The position numbers and the translations under genes are program-made. A stretch of 64,000 nt of DNA, taken from positions 124,001 through 188,000 of the forward strand of contig JAFUFJ010000004.1 in NCBI GenBank assembly GCA_017469955.1, written 5' to 3'. The notes below the pieces were generated by a model, which saw only the letters and a program-made list of their open reading frames with translations, did not search any database and was not told the DNA's origin. Each line of letters starts with the position of its first letter. Within the stretch, counting starts at the first letter, position 1. This document shows positions 34,634-42,770 of this stretch, in pieces. Source of the stretch: Prevotella sp. GTDB taxonomy: Bacteria; Bacteroidota; Bacteroidia; Bacteroidales; Bacteroidaceae.

Positions 34634-36759
34634 GCTATTTCCACGTGAACGCCTTCGGGACTGTTCTCGAAAGCGAGGTGCAACACTTTGGACTGCTTGT
34701 CCCATAAGGACTCATAGCGGGCTGCTCCGACCTCGATTCGCTTCGGCTTCCGGGGCAGCAGTATGGCCATGATGTTGTCGGTATTGGCCGGACTTTTCGA
34801 CGTGAATGAATAGCTTCGCCGGCCTCTCTGCTCGTCATACTGGCGCGATGCCGAGGCCAACACTTGCGCAACTCGCCTGTCGGCCACCGTGTTCACGTCG
34901 TAAAGAAACGCCTGTTCGCCCGGCTTCACGGTCTTCTGCGACACGACAGGCAGCTTCGGGTCGAACAGATCGATGAACCTTCCCTTGAGAATGAGCGGTT
35001 GGTCACTCACCATATTCTCGTCGACAACCGACGCCAACACATAGGGTCCTCGCTCAAGATAGAAGGAGTTCTTCAGCTGAAGTGGACCGTATGCCCGCTC
35101 GACAGCTGCCAGCAGCGGACCGTCGCCCAGAGCCTTCATCACAAACTCCTTGGGGTCTTGGCGGATGACTTCTACCGTTCCCATCCCATATCGGTAGACA
35201 CCCTCGGCAGCATCCGCAGGCATTCCCATCAGCGAGAACAAGTGCTCAGAGGGAGCCCAATAATGGTTCTCACCCTGATTCCACCACTCCAGTACGCCTT
35301 GGAAGGCATCATTGTCACGGCCAACATAGACCAGTCTGCCTCCCTTTTTTACCCACTTGGCAATGTCTTCGTGCGACTTCTCCTCGAGAGGCTTCATGTT
35401 TGAATACGACATCAACAGCACCTTCACCCCTTTCCACGTGTCTTCATAGGCCATATTCTCCAGATGCGTGATGCTCACAGGCACCCCTCGCTTCACCAAA
35501 GGCAAAGCCAAACCGTAGAAATTGCTCAGCTGCGGATCGTCGTATCCTTCGACTGGACGGGGAGAACGCTGAAACATCAGCGAGTTGGCCATCAACACAT
35601 TAATGCCATGAGAGCCACTGACGCGGTTGTCAGAGAGGGGCATTGTGCCCAGCGAATTGACCATTACCTGCATTTGAGTGGAATAGAAGCGGGGGATATG
35701 TGCCCGCTCTTCGCTGTCAGACGACACCTTGTATAGCCCTTCATAGATACGGTCGGGCCAGGGCATCACCTCATAATCGGCTATCTGAGGATAGAGAAGC
35801 TGGGCAGTAAACGTTGCCTGATAGTTGCGTTTGTAGTCCTCCCAGTCCTTGGCCCGGTCTTCAATAGGGTCGGTAAGGAAAAACATCTTGCGCTTGGTGG
35901 GCCTGGCCATCGACTCCATACATCCGTATTCAAGGTAAGAAGTCTCGAAAACTCTCTCCCTGATCTGTCCATTAAAATAGTTGGGTTCTCTGGCCGTTCC
36001 GGTCCACACTTGTGCGATATATCCGTCGCAACTCTCCATGGAAGCGAGCGATGCTTCTGGCGAAACTATCTGCCATTGGGCATAGTTCAGGAGCGAATGT
36101 GTCGGTACATAACACCTTACATCCATGCCTTTCTCCCGGCCATATTGCTTGGCATAGGCGAAGGATTCGTCCAAAGCTCGGTAGTAGAGGTGATACTTCA
36201 GCTTGTTGGAGAGGTAGGTATTCTCGGCCGACTCATGCTGTGGTCGCCATGGAAAGCCGTAATAGTCCTGCCATTCCCGTTTGAAAGCCTCGCTGTATCC
36301 TGCCCTTGCCCAAAATTCAGGCTCCTCCAAGAAGATGGCATCGATGCCGAGGTCGATGACGGGTTTGATGTGTTTTTCCTTGAAATAGCTGAGATAGTTC
36401 TCCGTAGGCACGATGTATGGCACCATCCTTCCGTGCCAGATAGTGTCTCCCCGCATAGTTTTCTGCCCTGCATCGAGGTGCATTTTCCCGTCCCATCGGC
36501 CAGTGAAATAGTCCTGATACTGGCCCCATGCGATGCCCGTCATGAAGTGAACTGCATAACCATGATCGATCCAAGACCTCACGCGGTCTGCGAATTGATA
36601 GCGTCTGTTGTCGTTGACGCCGTAGACCATTGCCACGTCTGCACGGATATCTGTTGCGGGTTTCCACTGGCCGGAGGTCTGAAACGTGGTCTTTTCGCGT
36701 TGTGCCGAGAGGCTGAGGGCTACGCATAGCAAGAGGCATGTAGAGAGGATTTTCTTCAT
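34627..36759 (-). CDS. Secreted putative glycoside hydrolase with GATase-like domain, family not assigned
   Basis: 710 residues from MKKILSTCLLLCVALSLSAQ, a clear signal peptide; a longer start overlaps sufE. The N-terminal half looks like a (beta/alpha)8 barrel, with acidic motif DLGIDAIFLEEPEFWARAGY as a candidate catalytic strand. Middle residues (about 440-520, with VLLMSYSNMKP and WVKKGGRLVYVGRD) resemble the glutamine-amidotransferase-like trimerisation domain of GH42-type enzymes. A beta domain closes the protein. I cannot name a CAZy family. It sits 19 bases after sufE, an odd place for a secreted enzyme. Confidence 0.7.
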   Translation of the reverse strand: MKKILSTCLLLCVALSLSAQREKTTFQTSGQWKPATDIRADVAMVYGVNDNRRYQFADRVRSWIDHGYAVHFMTGIAWGQYQDYFTGRWDGKMHLDAGQKTMRGDTIWHGRMVPYIVPTENYLSYFKEKHIKPVIDLGIDAIFLEEPEFWARAGYSEAFKREWQDYYGFPWRPQHESAENTYLSNKLKYHLYYRALDESFAYAKQYGREKGMDVRCYVPTHSLLNYAQWQIVSPEASLASMESCDGYIAQVWTGTAREPNYFNGQIRERVFETSYLEYGCMESMARPTKRKMFFLTDPIEDRAKDWEDYKRNYQATFTAQLLYPQIADYEVMPWPDRIYEGLYKVSSDSEERAHIPRFYSTQMQVMVNSLGTMPLSDNRVSGSHGINVLMANSLMFQRSPRPVEGYDDPQLSNFYGLALPLVKRGVPVSITHLENMAYEDTWKGVKVLLMSYSNMKPLEEKSHEDIAKWVKKGGRLVYVGRDNDAFQGVLEWWNQGENHYWAPSEHLFSLMGMPADAAEGVYRYGMGTVEVIRQDPKEFVMKALGDGPLLAAVERAYGPLQLKNSFYLERGPYVLASVVDENMVSDQPLILKGRFIDLFDPKLPVVSQKTVKPGEQAFLYDVNTVADRRVAQVLASASRQYDEQRGRRSYSFTSKSPANTDNIMAILLPRKPKRIEVGAARYESLWDKQSKVLHLAFENSPEGVHVEIAW

Positions 36760-36778
36760 CTGCTGATTTCTTTTGAGG

Positions 36779-37216
36779 CTATTTTCCTTGCCCTGTGCCT
36801 GTTCCTTCATAGGCCAGTGCGTAGGTTTTGATTTGCTTGATCATGGCAAGCAGGCCGTTTGAGCGTGTGGGCGATAGGTGTTCTCGCAGACCAATCTCGT
36901 CGATGAAGTGGAGATCGGCCGTGAGAATATCGTGCGGAGTCTGCCCCGAGAGCACGCGAATGAGCAGGGCGATGATACCTTTTACTATCAAAGCGTCGCT
37001 TTCGGCCACAAAGTTCAACCTCTGATTGCTCATCTCACAATGTATCCAAACACGGCTTTGGCAGCCGTCGATGAGGTTGTCTTCGGTCTTGAACTGTTCG
37101 CCGAGCGGCTGCAAGTCGGCAGCCATGTCGATGAGCATCTGGTACTTATCCATCCAGTCGTCAAGCTCAGAAAACTCTTCTATGATTTCGTTCTGTATTT
37201 CGTTGATTGTCTTCAT
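36779..37216 (-). CDS. sufE: SufE family Fe-S cluster assembly protein
   Basis: 145 residues from MKTINEIQNEIIEEF; the longer frame runs into promoter repeats. SufE accepts sulfur from the cysteine desulfurase SufS. The acceptor Cys is in LIDGCQSRVWIH, and the tail LSPTRSNGLLAMI is characteristic. No sufS lies in the window. It is the first gene after a two-copy family-3 promoter array, with the secreted hydrolase and SpoU genes behind it. Confidence 0.94.
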   Translation of the reverse strand: MKTINEIQNEIIEEFSELDDWMDKYQMLIDMAADLQPLGEQFKTEDNLIDGCQSRVWIHCEMSNQRLNFVAESDALIVKGIIALLIRVLSGQTPHDILTADLHFIDEIGLREHLSPTRSNGLLAMIKQIKTYALAYEGTGTGQGK

Positions 37217-37245
37217 TTTTCTTTTTCCTTTCCTTTTCGCGGGGG

Positions 37246-37364
37246 CAAAGTTACGAATAAGCGAGGACAAAACAAAAGAAATCGGAAACTTGTTTGTGAT
37301 TTCTTGGGGTTTGTCGAGCGAGAGTAACTTCTATAAAGTTACGAATAAGCGAGGACAAAACAAA
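37246..37364 (-). promoter_or_regulatory. Family-3 promoter array of sufE
   Basis: AAAGTTACG starts at 37247 and 37335, 88 bp apart. The proximal box is TAACTTTG (37253-37246) with TTTG exactly 19 bases upstream; the distal box is TAACTTTA. The leader is about 25 bases. Confidence 0.85.
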
Positions 37365-37419
37365 AGAAATCGGAGAGAAAACATGTGGTTGCCCTGGCGA
37401 GTTCGCGCCTTTCATTTTG

Positions 37420-37524
37420 AGAAAGCTAAAGGTTCAGGGTGAGAAGTCATAGGGTTCTGGGTGAGAAAGCTATGGGTTATTGGCATGAAAGCTAAGACTT
37501 CTCGGGCTAAAAGGATAGCTTTCT
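37420..37524. repeat. 22-bp periodic array, family 1 (copy E)
   Basis: Units start at 37420, 37442, 37464, 37486 and 37508. Cores are AGCTAAAGG, GTCATAGGG, AGCTATGGG, AGCTAAGAC and AGGATAGCT. Linkers match copy D. The conserved flank AACATGTGGTTGCCCTG precedes it. Confidence 0.92.
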
Positions 37525-37567
37525 CGGGCAGAGGGCTGGCGGTGTCTGAGCACAAGGCTGCCGCATC

Positions 37568-37601
37568 CTTTCCGCAAGTCGGAGAAACGCGGTGCGGAAA
37601 G
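37568..37601. other. Inverted repeat in the 37525-37745 gap
   Basis: CTTTCCGCA (37568-37576) and TGCGGAAAG (37593-37601) form a 9-bp stem. I see no gene here; the function is unknown. Confidence 0.4.
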
Positions 37602-37619
37602 CGTCCGGCTGCGGGCATT

Positions 37620-37659
37620 AAAAAACGTGAGACACCCTTTTCACAAAGGGTGCACTCAC
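37620..37659 (-). terminator. Rho-independent terminator of the ECF sigma operon
   Basis: On the minus strand the stem GTGAG...CACCCTTT with AAAGGGTG...CTCAC (TCAC-type loop) is followed by a six-T tract. It lies about 87 bases past the 37746 stop. Confidence 0.82.
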
Positions 37660-37745
37660 TTACAACTAACTCTTGTCAAATATGAAAATAATTTCATTGC
37701 GGGCGATGTTTCGCTAAACACTGCCACGGTTGGGGCTCTTCCGTG

Positions 37746-38900
37746 TCAACGCTTTTGACCTTCTGAGCCGAGCTTGTCTATCAGTTCTTTCAAAAAACCA
37801 CGTTCTACGGAAGAGGTTGTGTGTAGGTATTGATTAATAAGGAGTCTCTTTATATTGCCGGCATCCTTCTCTGAGAGCCCCTCACTGCTGAGCAGTTTCT
37901 CCATGTGCTGGCGCGTCTGTCGCTGAAGCATCTCCTTGCTGGTGGCCGAAGTGGTGTGCAAATACTGCGAGAGCGACAAGAACATCTGCTGTCGCAGCTC
38001 GTTGGTCTGGCGCATGGCCTGGTTGGTTTTGCGAATGTTGTTGCCCCATTCCTTGATTGACTTCACCGACTCTACGAGCAGATCGGCCGATCCTCCTTCA
38101 CTTGAAACGGGAATGTTCAGGGCACCAAGAAAGTCGATCAAGATGCTTTCGGCTTCTTGCATATCGTTGTTTTTCTTCTCCAGGAGGATGGTTTCCACGG
38201 TTTCTCCCATTGCGACAATTGGTGCAACATTGGTGGTGTCGTGAAGAAACTTGTCGGCATAGAACCTCAGACGCCGGATGTTTTCCGACGGAACAGGCAG
38301 TGCACTCACGCTGTCTACCACCTGAGAGAAGGGCTTTTGCGCATATTTCTTGACGTCGGAATACTTAGCCGAGCCCTCTGCCACGGTCAGCATGCCATGC
38401 CACGTGGCCGAGTCGGCCTTCCATTCAGCCACATACACCATGCGTGCACGGCCCACGATCTTGCAGACTATCAGCAGCGATGCCTCGCCATCCTGACCCA
38501 AGACGATAGGAGTCTCGCTCTTGGCATAGCGTATGCTGTACTGCACTGGGCTCGACGGCTGCCCTTCTTGACCGCCTTCGCGGTAGTAAGAGAAGTCGGC
38601 TTGATGGGTCTTCTGCTCGTTGTCATAGGCACTGACCAGCATTTTCAGCAGCCGATCGGCCCGCTTTCCCCGCGGCATCGAGAAGCTGTAACGGTCATAG
38701 CTCCAAGGCTGCTCGGGCGCATTCGGCGCCTCTCCCGGCTCCTTTCCGCTGCTTCCCGTGCGACGTACGTCGACATGTTTGGCACTGACAAAGCGGTCGA
38801 AAGCCTCTTTTACATAAGAGGTCTGGGCTGCCAAAGGCAGCCATCCCGACAGCAGCAGGCTGGCCAGCAGGGTTGTTATCTTCTTCCTGTTCATCATCAT
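37746..38900 (-). CDS. Secreted protein of unknown function, last gene of the ECF sigma operon
   Basis: 384 residues. A signal peptide (ITTLLASLLLSGWLPLAAQ) is followed by an N-terminal part with beta-rich stretches. Residues about 260-384 are helical and contain the motif QYLHTTS twice, about 40 residues apart, each followed by a charged helix. No known domain or catalytic motif is recognised. It lies 12 bases behind the anti-sigma-like gene, so it is probably a periplasmic target or partner of that regulon. Confidence 0.7.
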   Translation of the reverse strand: MMMNRKKITTLLASLLLSGWLPLAAQTSYVKEAFDRFVSAKHVDVRRTGSSGKEPGEAPNAPEQPWSYDRYSFSMPRGKRADRLLKMLVSAYDNEQKTHQADFSYYREGGQEGQPSSPVQYSIRYAKSETPIVLGQDGEASLLIVCKIVGRARMVYVAEWKADSATWHGMLTVAEGSAKYSDVKKYAQKPFSQVVDSVSALPVPSENIRRLRFYADKFLHDTTNVAPIVAMGETVETILLEKKNNDMQEAESILIDFLGALNIPVSSEGGSADLLVESVKSIKEWGNNIRKTNQAMRQTNELRQQMFLSLSQYLHTTSATSKEMLQRQTRQHMEKLLSSEGLSEKDAGNIKRLLINQYLHTTSSVERGFLKELIDKLGSEGQKR

Positions 38901-38912
38901 GCAGTCCTTTGT

Positions 38913-39587
38913 TCACAAGTTTACTTTCACCACACTGTATGGCTGGGCCAACATCTCCTCGGCTTCACGCTCCAAGGCTGCCATCCTGGCCATGAATTCA
39001 CGGTCTTTTTGCTGAAACTCCTCCTCGAGAAGCATCTGCTCAAAGTCGTCGTTCAGTCGGTCCAGTTGCTCGTCAATCGTCTCGTTTGCGAAGAGCAACA
39101 GGCGCGAAGCCTGCGACTTCCGTCCACCTTTCTTCCTCGTTTTTGCCTTCAACGCATGCTTCAAAGGAGCCGGTTCGGCCACTGACGGCTGTGGTGTGAC
39201 GGCCGAAAGCATGGGCTCTGCGAGGCTGGATGCTGAGGAAGGTGCGACAGAAGCCTGCCCTTTGGCGCCGACAACGCTCGCCGAAGGCGGGCCAGAAGGA
39301 GCCGTCGCGAGACGGTGAAGGGTGGCCGTCGCGATGCCGCAAAGCACCAAAAGACTGGCAGCTGCAGCCCACCAGCGGTGCTTCCTGCCGGCAGTTTTGC
39401 GCTGCGACAGAATGGCATCATACTCAGCTTCGCCCATCGTCAGGTCGCCAAGCATCAGTTTTATGGCCTGCCACTCTCGAGGCAGATCGTCGGCCAGCAG
39501 CAGTGATGCCAGCCTCTTTTCTTCTTCAAGCGAGGTTTCCGCGTTCAGATAGCGGTCGATCAACCTCTGGATCTCGTCATTTTTCAT
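38913..39587 (-). CDS. Anti-sigma-factor-like single-pass membrane protein
   Basis: 224 residues. A cytosolic N-terminal part of about 70 residues (MKNDEIQRLIDRYLNAETS, then EEEKRLASLLLADD) precedes one membrane helix (WWAAAASLLVLCGIATATL). A low-complexity Pro/Ser/Ala stretch and a charged C-terminal helix (about 185-220) come after. The arrangement and the 11-base overlap with the ECF sigma gene indicate an anti-sigma factor; the sequence itself is not a strong match I can name. Confidence 0.72.
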   Translation of the reverse strand: MKNDEIQRLIDRYLNAETSLEEEKRLASLLLADDLPREWQAIKLMLGDLTMGEAEYDAILSQRKTAGRKHRWWAAAASLLVLCGIATATLHRLATAPSGPPSASVVGAKGQASVAPSSASSLAEPMLSAVTPQPSVAEPAPLKHALKAKTRKKGGRKSQASRLLLFANETIDEQLDRLNDDFEQMLLEEEFQQKDREFMARMAALEREAEEMLAQPYSVVKVNL

Positions 39588-40095
39588 AGTCTTTTCTCCT
39601 CGTCATTTCTTCAAAAAGTTTTTTTCGGGCCATCGATATCATGCTCTTCACCGAGGCCAAAGAGATGGAGGTCTGCCGGGAAATCTCGTTGAGAGAAAGG
39701 CCCTCCAGACGCCTCATCTCGAAGAGTTCGCGCTCGCGAGGCTGCAGGATGCCCAGCAGACGGGACATCTCGGTGCCCGCCTCGGCACCCTCAAGTGCCT
39801 CGTGAGGCGAAGGAGTGTGGTCTGCAAGGCGGTCGGCCGAGGCCGAGGAAAGACTGGCCAGCCGGGCAGAACGACGCCTGCGGCGGGTGCTGACACAGAC
39901 GTTTTTGGCCGTCTTCACGGCCAATGCCGTGACATTTCGGTCAGGGTCTATCTGCTCACAGTATTGCCAAAGTCGTATCAACGTCTCCTGAACAGCGTCT
40001 TCAGCATCGTCTTTGGAGCCGAAAAAGTCCATGCAGATGCCGAAGATGGCAGGGCGAAGCCGGCGGGCAATGTGTTCAAAGTCAGCACTCGTCAT
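39577..40095 (-). CDS. ECF-type RNA polymerase sigma-70 factor
   Basis: 172 residues. Region 2 (about 10-75) includes DAEDAVQETLIRLWQY; region 4 (about 110-165) includes LQPRERELFEMRRLEGLSLNEI (helix-turn-helix, split by domain) and SLASVKSMISMARKKLFEEM. It directs polymerase to a small regulon and is probably held by the adjacent membrane protein. The promoter is not obvious. A family-2 array lies about 80 bases upstream. Confidence 0.94.
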   Translation of the reverse strand: MTSADFEHIARRLRPAIFGICMDFFGSKDDAEDAVQETLIRLWQYCEQIDPDRNVTALAVKTAKNVCVSTRRRRRSARLASLSSASADRLADHTPSPHEALEGAEAGTEMSRLLGILQPRERELFEMRRLEGLSLNEISRQTSISLASVKSMISMARKKLFEEMTRRKDYEK

Positions 40096-40174
40096 ATACT
40101 ATAATACGCAGAAAGAAGAGAAAAGTTAAGTAGACTTCTGTGGAAATCTTTCCTTTTCCCATGCTTTTCTCGGT

Positions 40175-40259
40175 GTGAAAGATGATGTTTTGGCGGGCAA
40201 TAGATAATGTTTTGCTGAGTAATAGATAATGTTTTGCCGGATGAAAGACAACGTCTTAC
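40175..40259. repeat. 22-bp periodic array, family 2 (copy 3)
   Basis: Four 19-base units start at 40175, 40197, 40219 and 40241, in the GATGATG orientation (for example GCAATAGATAATGTTTTGC), with linkers CGG, TGA and CGG. It fills the gap between the PspC terminator and the ECF sigma gene; the 40096-40401 gap has no gene. Confidence 0.86.
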
Positions 40260-40346
40260 AGAAAGAAGTCTGTGGCTTCTGTGGAAAAAGCGTATGGGGC
40301 GTGCGTGCGAATGGGCCCGTTTTCCGGCAGAAGGACGGCCGAAACT

Positions 40347-40378
40347 CTTCAGCCCCGACCATGAGGACGGGGCTGAAG
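40347..40378 (-). terminator. Terminator of the PadR-PspC operon
   Basis: A perfect 11-bp stem CTTCAGCCCCG/CGGGGCTGAAG lies 24 bases past the PspC stop; on the minus strand AGTTTC follows. Confidence 0.75.
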
Positions 40379-40401
40379 GGATGGGTGTTACGGCAGGGAG
40401 G

Positions 40402-42138
40402 CTACTTGATGCGCTCCAGACGGAAGTCGGTTGCCGAGAACCATGGGGCGACACATACATCTGACTGCTTCGAGCCGTCGAAGACAACGCCATAGGTCAC
40501 GAGGCTGTCTTTGCCCACTTGCAGGTCGGTTTCATAGCGGCTCCATCCGCGACCCATGCCGTTGTTGGCCTCGGCTATGCGCCTTTGCAGCTGTCCTTGG
40601 TCGGTAGAGAGCTGGGCTTCGGTGGCATTGTCGACGAACATGCGCGCTGCCTGCCAGAGTGTTCCGCCAGTGTCGCCTGCGGGAACGATGTCGAGGGTCT
40701 GCTCGCCGGAGGCCGTTTTCGCATAGACATGGGCCCCCTTGTTGTTGGCCCTGGCCACATAGGTGAGCCGGTATCGGCCCGGAGCAACGGCTTCGGAGTG
40801 CTCCACCTGATACTGAACCCTCGTTCCATATGCGTCTAAATAGCGGTCGTTGACGTCGTCAAGGTAGTAGTTTCCGCAGCTTGTATATTCGTTGAACCGC
40901 ACACCAGACTCCCAATACTGGTTGTCGTTGTCGGTACATTCCACTATCTTCCATCCGTTCTGTTGCAGCCAATCCCACTCCCACTGGGTGACAAGGAAGC
41001 CCTCGTGGGTGTTCCTCTCTATGATTTCTTCCTTTATCTGGTCTTCTATCTCGTCGCTCATGCTGCCGATTTTCACACTTGAAGCTACGATTCCAGCTAC
41101 CGAAAGTGTCCACAAAATGAGCCATGTAAGGCGCTGTCCTATGCCCATTGGCTGAGCTTTCCCCATCGCATTCATCACGGCATGCATGGCACAATAGGCA
41201 GGTATGAAGCAGGCCAGCAGAATGCAGATGCACAGGATCCAGAAGGGAAAACTGGCTATTTGGTAGACCATGGCTGCCTTAGAATCGAACATATTCTCCA
41301 ACACAAACTCAGGATTGAACAGCAAAGCAGCCATGAAACATACCATGAACAGGATGGGAACAAACAGTGTCACGCCACAGAAGGCCAACAGAATCTTGAA
41401 GATGGTCGCACACACCGACAGGAATCCTGCCACACATCCGCGGGCTCCCCTCTGCACATGAGGCTGGCTGACGGCCTGCTCTCGCTGCATGGCTTCGGCA
41501 GAAACCTCGTCGGCCAAGGTCTGAGGCGTCACCTTTACACCCTTGACATGCAGGCGTTCTGCCGGTGTTTTGGCCACAGGGGCGACAATAGCCGTCACTA
41601 TATATATAAGAGGAAGGGAAATGTTCATGAGCGGAAAACTGCGCTCAAACACGCCGTTTACCCACGTAGCATACCCGCCAAAGGCCACACACAGCACGAG
41701 AAAGCCCAGCCTCCAGATGGTCACGTCGCCTCCGAAATACTTGGAAAGGCCAGCCAACACGCCCGCCACCATCTTGTTGTCTCCGTCACGATAGTAGCGT
41801 TTCTGCAGCTTTTCTGCAAGGAAAGACCTGCCTGACGCAGCCGTTTCCGGACCGTTCCCAGCGTCTTCCTCGACCTCTTGCCCTATCTCTTCAGGCCTTC
41901 CGATGCGCTTGATAATGTCTTGCACGTGCTCTATCGTGATGGCTTCAGTGCCCTGTGCCTTCAGCTCTGACAAGAGTTCGGCTATGCGACTCTCAAGGTC
42001 GTTGGCAATCTCTGCCCCGCCTTCCTGCCTGTTGAAGTACTGATGCAGTGCTTCCTCGTAGTTTTTCAGCAACTCATAGGCGTCCTCGTCAATGTTGAAG
42101 AGTTGTCCGAAAAGGTTGATAGTGATATTTTTCTTCAT
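40402..42138 (-). CDS. PspC domain-containing membrane protein
   Basis: 578 residues. The N-terminal 95 residues (MKKNITINLFGQLFNIDED onward) are a cytosolic helical region standard for Bacteroidota PspC proteins. The PspC domain follows (about 115-205; KMVAGVLAGLSKYFGGD and a membrane helix), then several hydrophobic segments (about 245-390). The C-terminal 185 residues (from NTHEGFLVTQW) are probably extracytoplasmic. PspC proteins sense or respond to envelope stress. It is coupled to the PadR gene 20 bases upstream. Confidence 0.9.
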   Translation of the reverse strand: MKKNITINLFGQLFNIDEDAYELLKNYEEALHQYFNRQEGGAEIANDLESRIAELLSELKAQGTEAITIEHVQDIIKRIGRPEEIGQEVEEDAGNGPETAASGRSFLAEKLQKRYYRDGDNKMVAGVLAGLSKYFGGDVTIWRLGFLVLCVAFGGYATWVNGVFERSFPLMNISLPLIYIVTAIVAPVAKTPAERLHVKGVKVTPQTLADEVSAEAMQREQAVSQPHVQRGARGCVAGFLSVCATIFKILLAFCGVTLFVPILFMVCFMAALLFNPEFVLENMFDSKAAMVYQIASFPFWILCICILLACFIPAYCAMHAVMNAMGKAQPMGIGQRLTWLILWTLSVAGIVASSVKIGSMSDEIEDQIKEEIIERNTHEGFLVTQWEWDWLQQNGWKIVECTDNDNQYWESGVRFNEYTSCGNYYLDDVNDRYLDAYGTRVQYQVEHSEAVAPGRYRLTYVARANNKGAHVYAKTASGEQTLDIVPAGDTGGTLWQAARMFVDNATEAQLSTDQGQLQRRIAEANNGMGRGWSRYETDLQVGKDSLVTYGVVFDGSKQSDVCVAPWFSATDFRLERIK

Positions 42139-42158
42139 TGTCTTCGTATTCGCTTAAG

Positions 42159-42506
42159 TTATAGTGTTTCCGTTTTCTCTCTCTTCAATATGCCGACCGT
42201 GCGGGCAATCTCTTCCCAGGCTTTGTCGAGTTCGCCCAGAAAGCCGACGCCAAGATCGGTCAGTTCGTAGTACTTGCGAGGCGGTCCCTGGGTGCTTTCC
42301 TGCCAGTTGTAGGCCAGAAGCCCGTCGTTTTTCAGCCGCGTAAGCAAGGGATAAAGCGTACCTTCCACCACCAACAACTCGGCTTTCTTCAGTTGTTGTA
42401 TGATATCAGAGGCGTATGCTGGCTGTTCTTTCAGCAGCAACAAGATGCAGTATTCAAGCATTCCTTTCCGCATTTGCGATTTTGCATTGTCGATGTTCAT
42501 GCCCAT
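42159..42506 (-). CDS. PadR family transcriptional regulator
   Basis: 115 residues; MNIDNAKSQMRKG, two codons in, is an equally possible start. The winged helix is clear: RKGMLEYCILLLLKEQPAYASDI, then VVEGTLYPLLTRLKNDGLL and the wing GPPRKYYELTDLG. PadR repressors bind as dimers and often regulate their own operon. Here it leads the PspC gene. Confidence 0.93.
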   Translation of the reverse strand: MGMNIDNAKSQMRKGMLEYCILLLLKEQPAYASDIIQQLKKAELLVVEGTLYPLLTRLKNDGLLAYNWQESTQGPPRKYYELTDLGVGFLGELDKAWEEIARTVGILKREKTETL

Positions 42507-42680
42507 TTTCTGATTTTTTCGTTCTTTACGTCATGCCCTTTCGGCTCTAAACAGGCGCTCTTCTCTTGTTTTTCAAACGCTCGTTAGGCCCCGGTCAGAC
42601 GTTCGTTCGTGATTAATTAAGTAATGTATACATACAGCTGCAGCCAAGAAAGGCAGGCAAGGCCGGCCATTTCCTGGCTG

Positions 42681-42721
42681 CAAATATAGGTAAAACCTTT
42701 GTACTTTGTATTACATAGTAC
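42681..42721 (-). promoter_or_regulatory. Promoter and candidate PadR operator
   Basis: TATATTTG on the minus strand (42688-42681) matches the -7 consensus. Just upstream, GTACTTTGTATTACATAGTAC (read here as GTACT-N11-AGTAC; 42701-42721) is a dyad containing ATGT/ACAT-like half sites that PadR proteins favour. GCAGCC/GGCTGC (42640-42645, 42676-42681) forms a further inverted repeat near the start. Autoregulation is inferred. Confidence 0.5.
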
Positions 42722-42770
42722 CTGTTTTATCTCAAAATTTAATATTCTTTAAGTGTTGAAGTGTGGTGTT

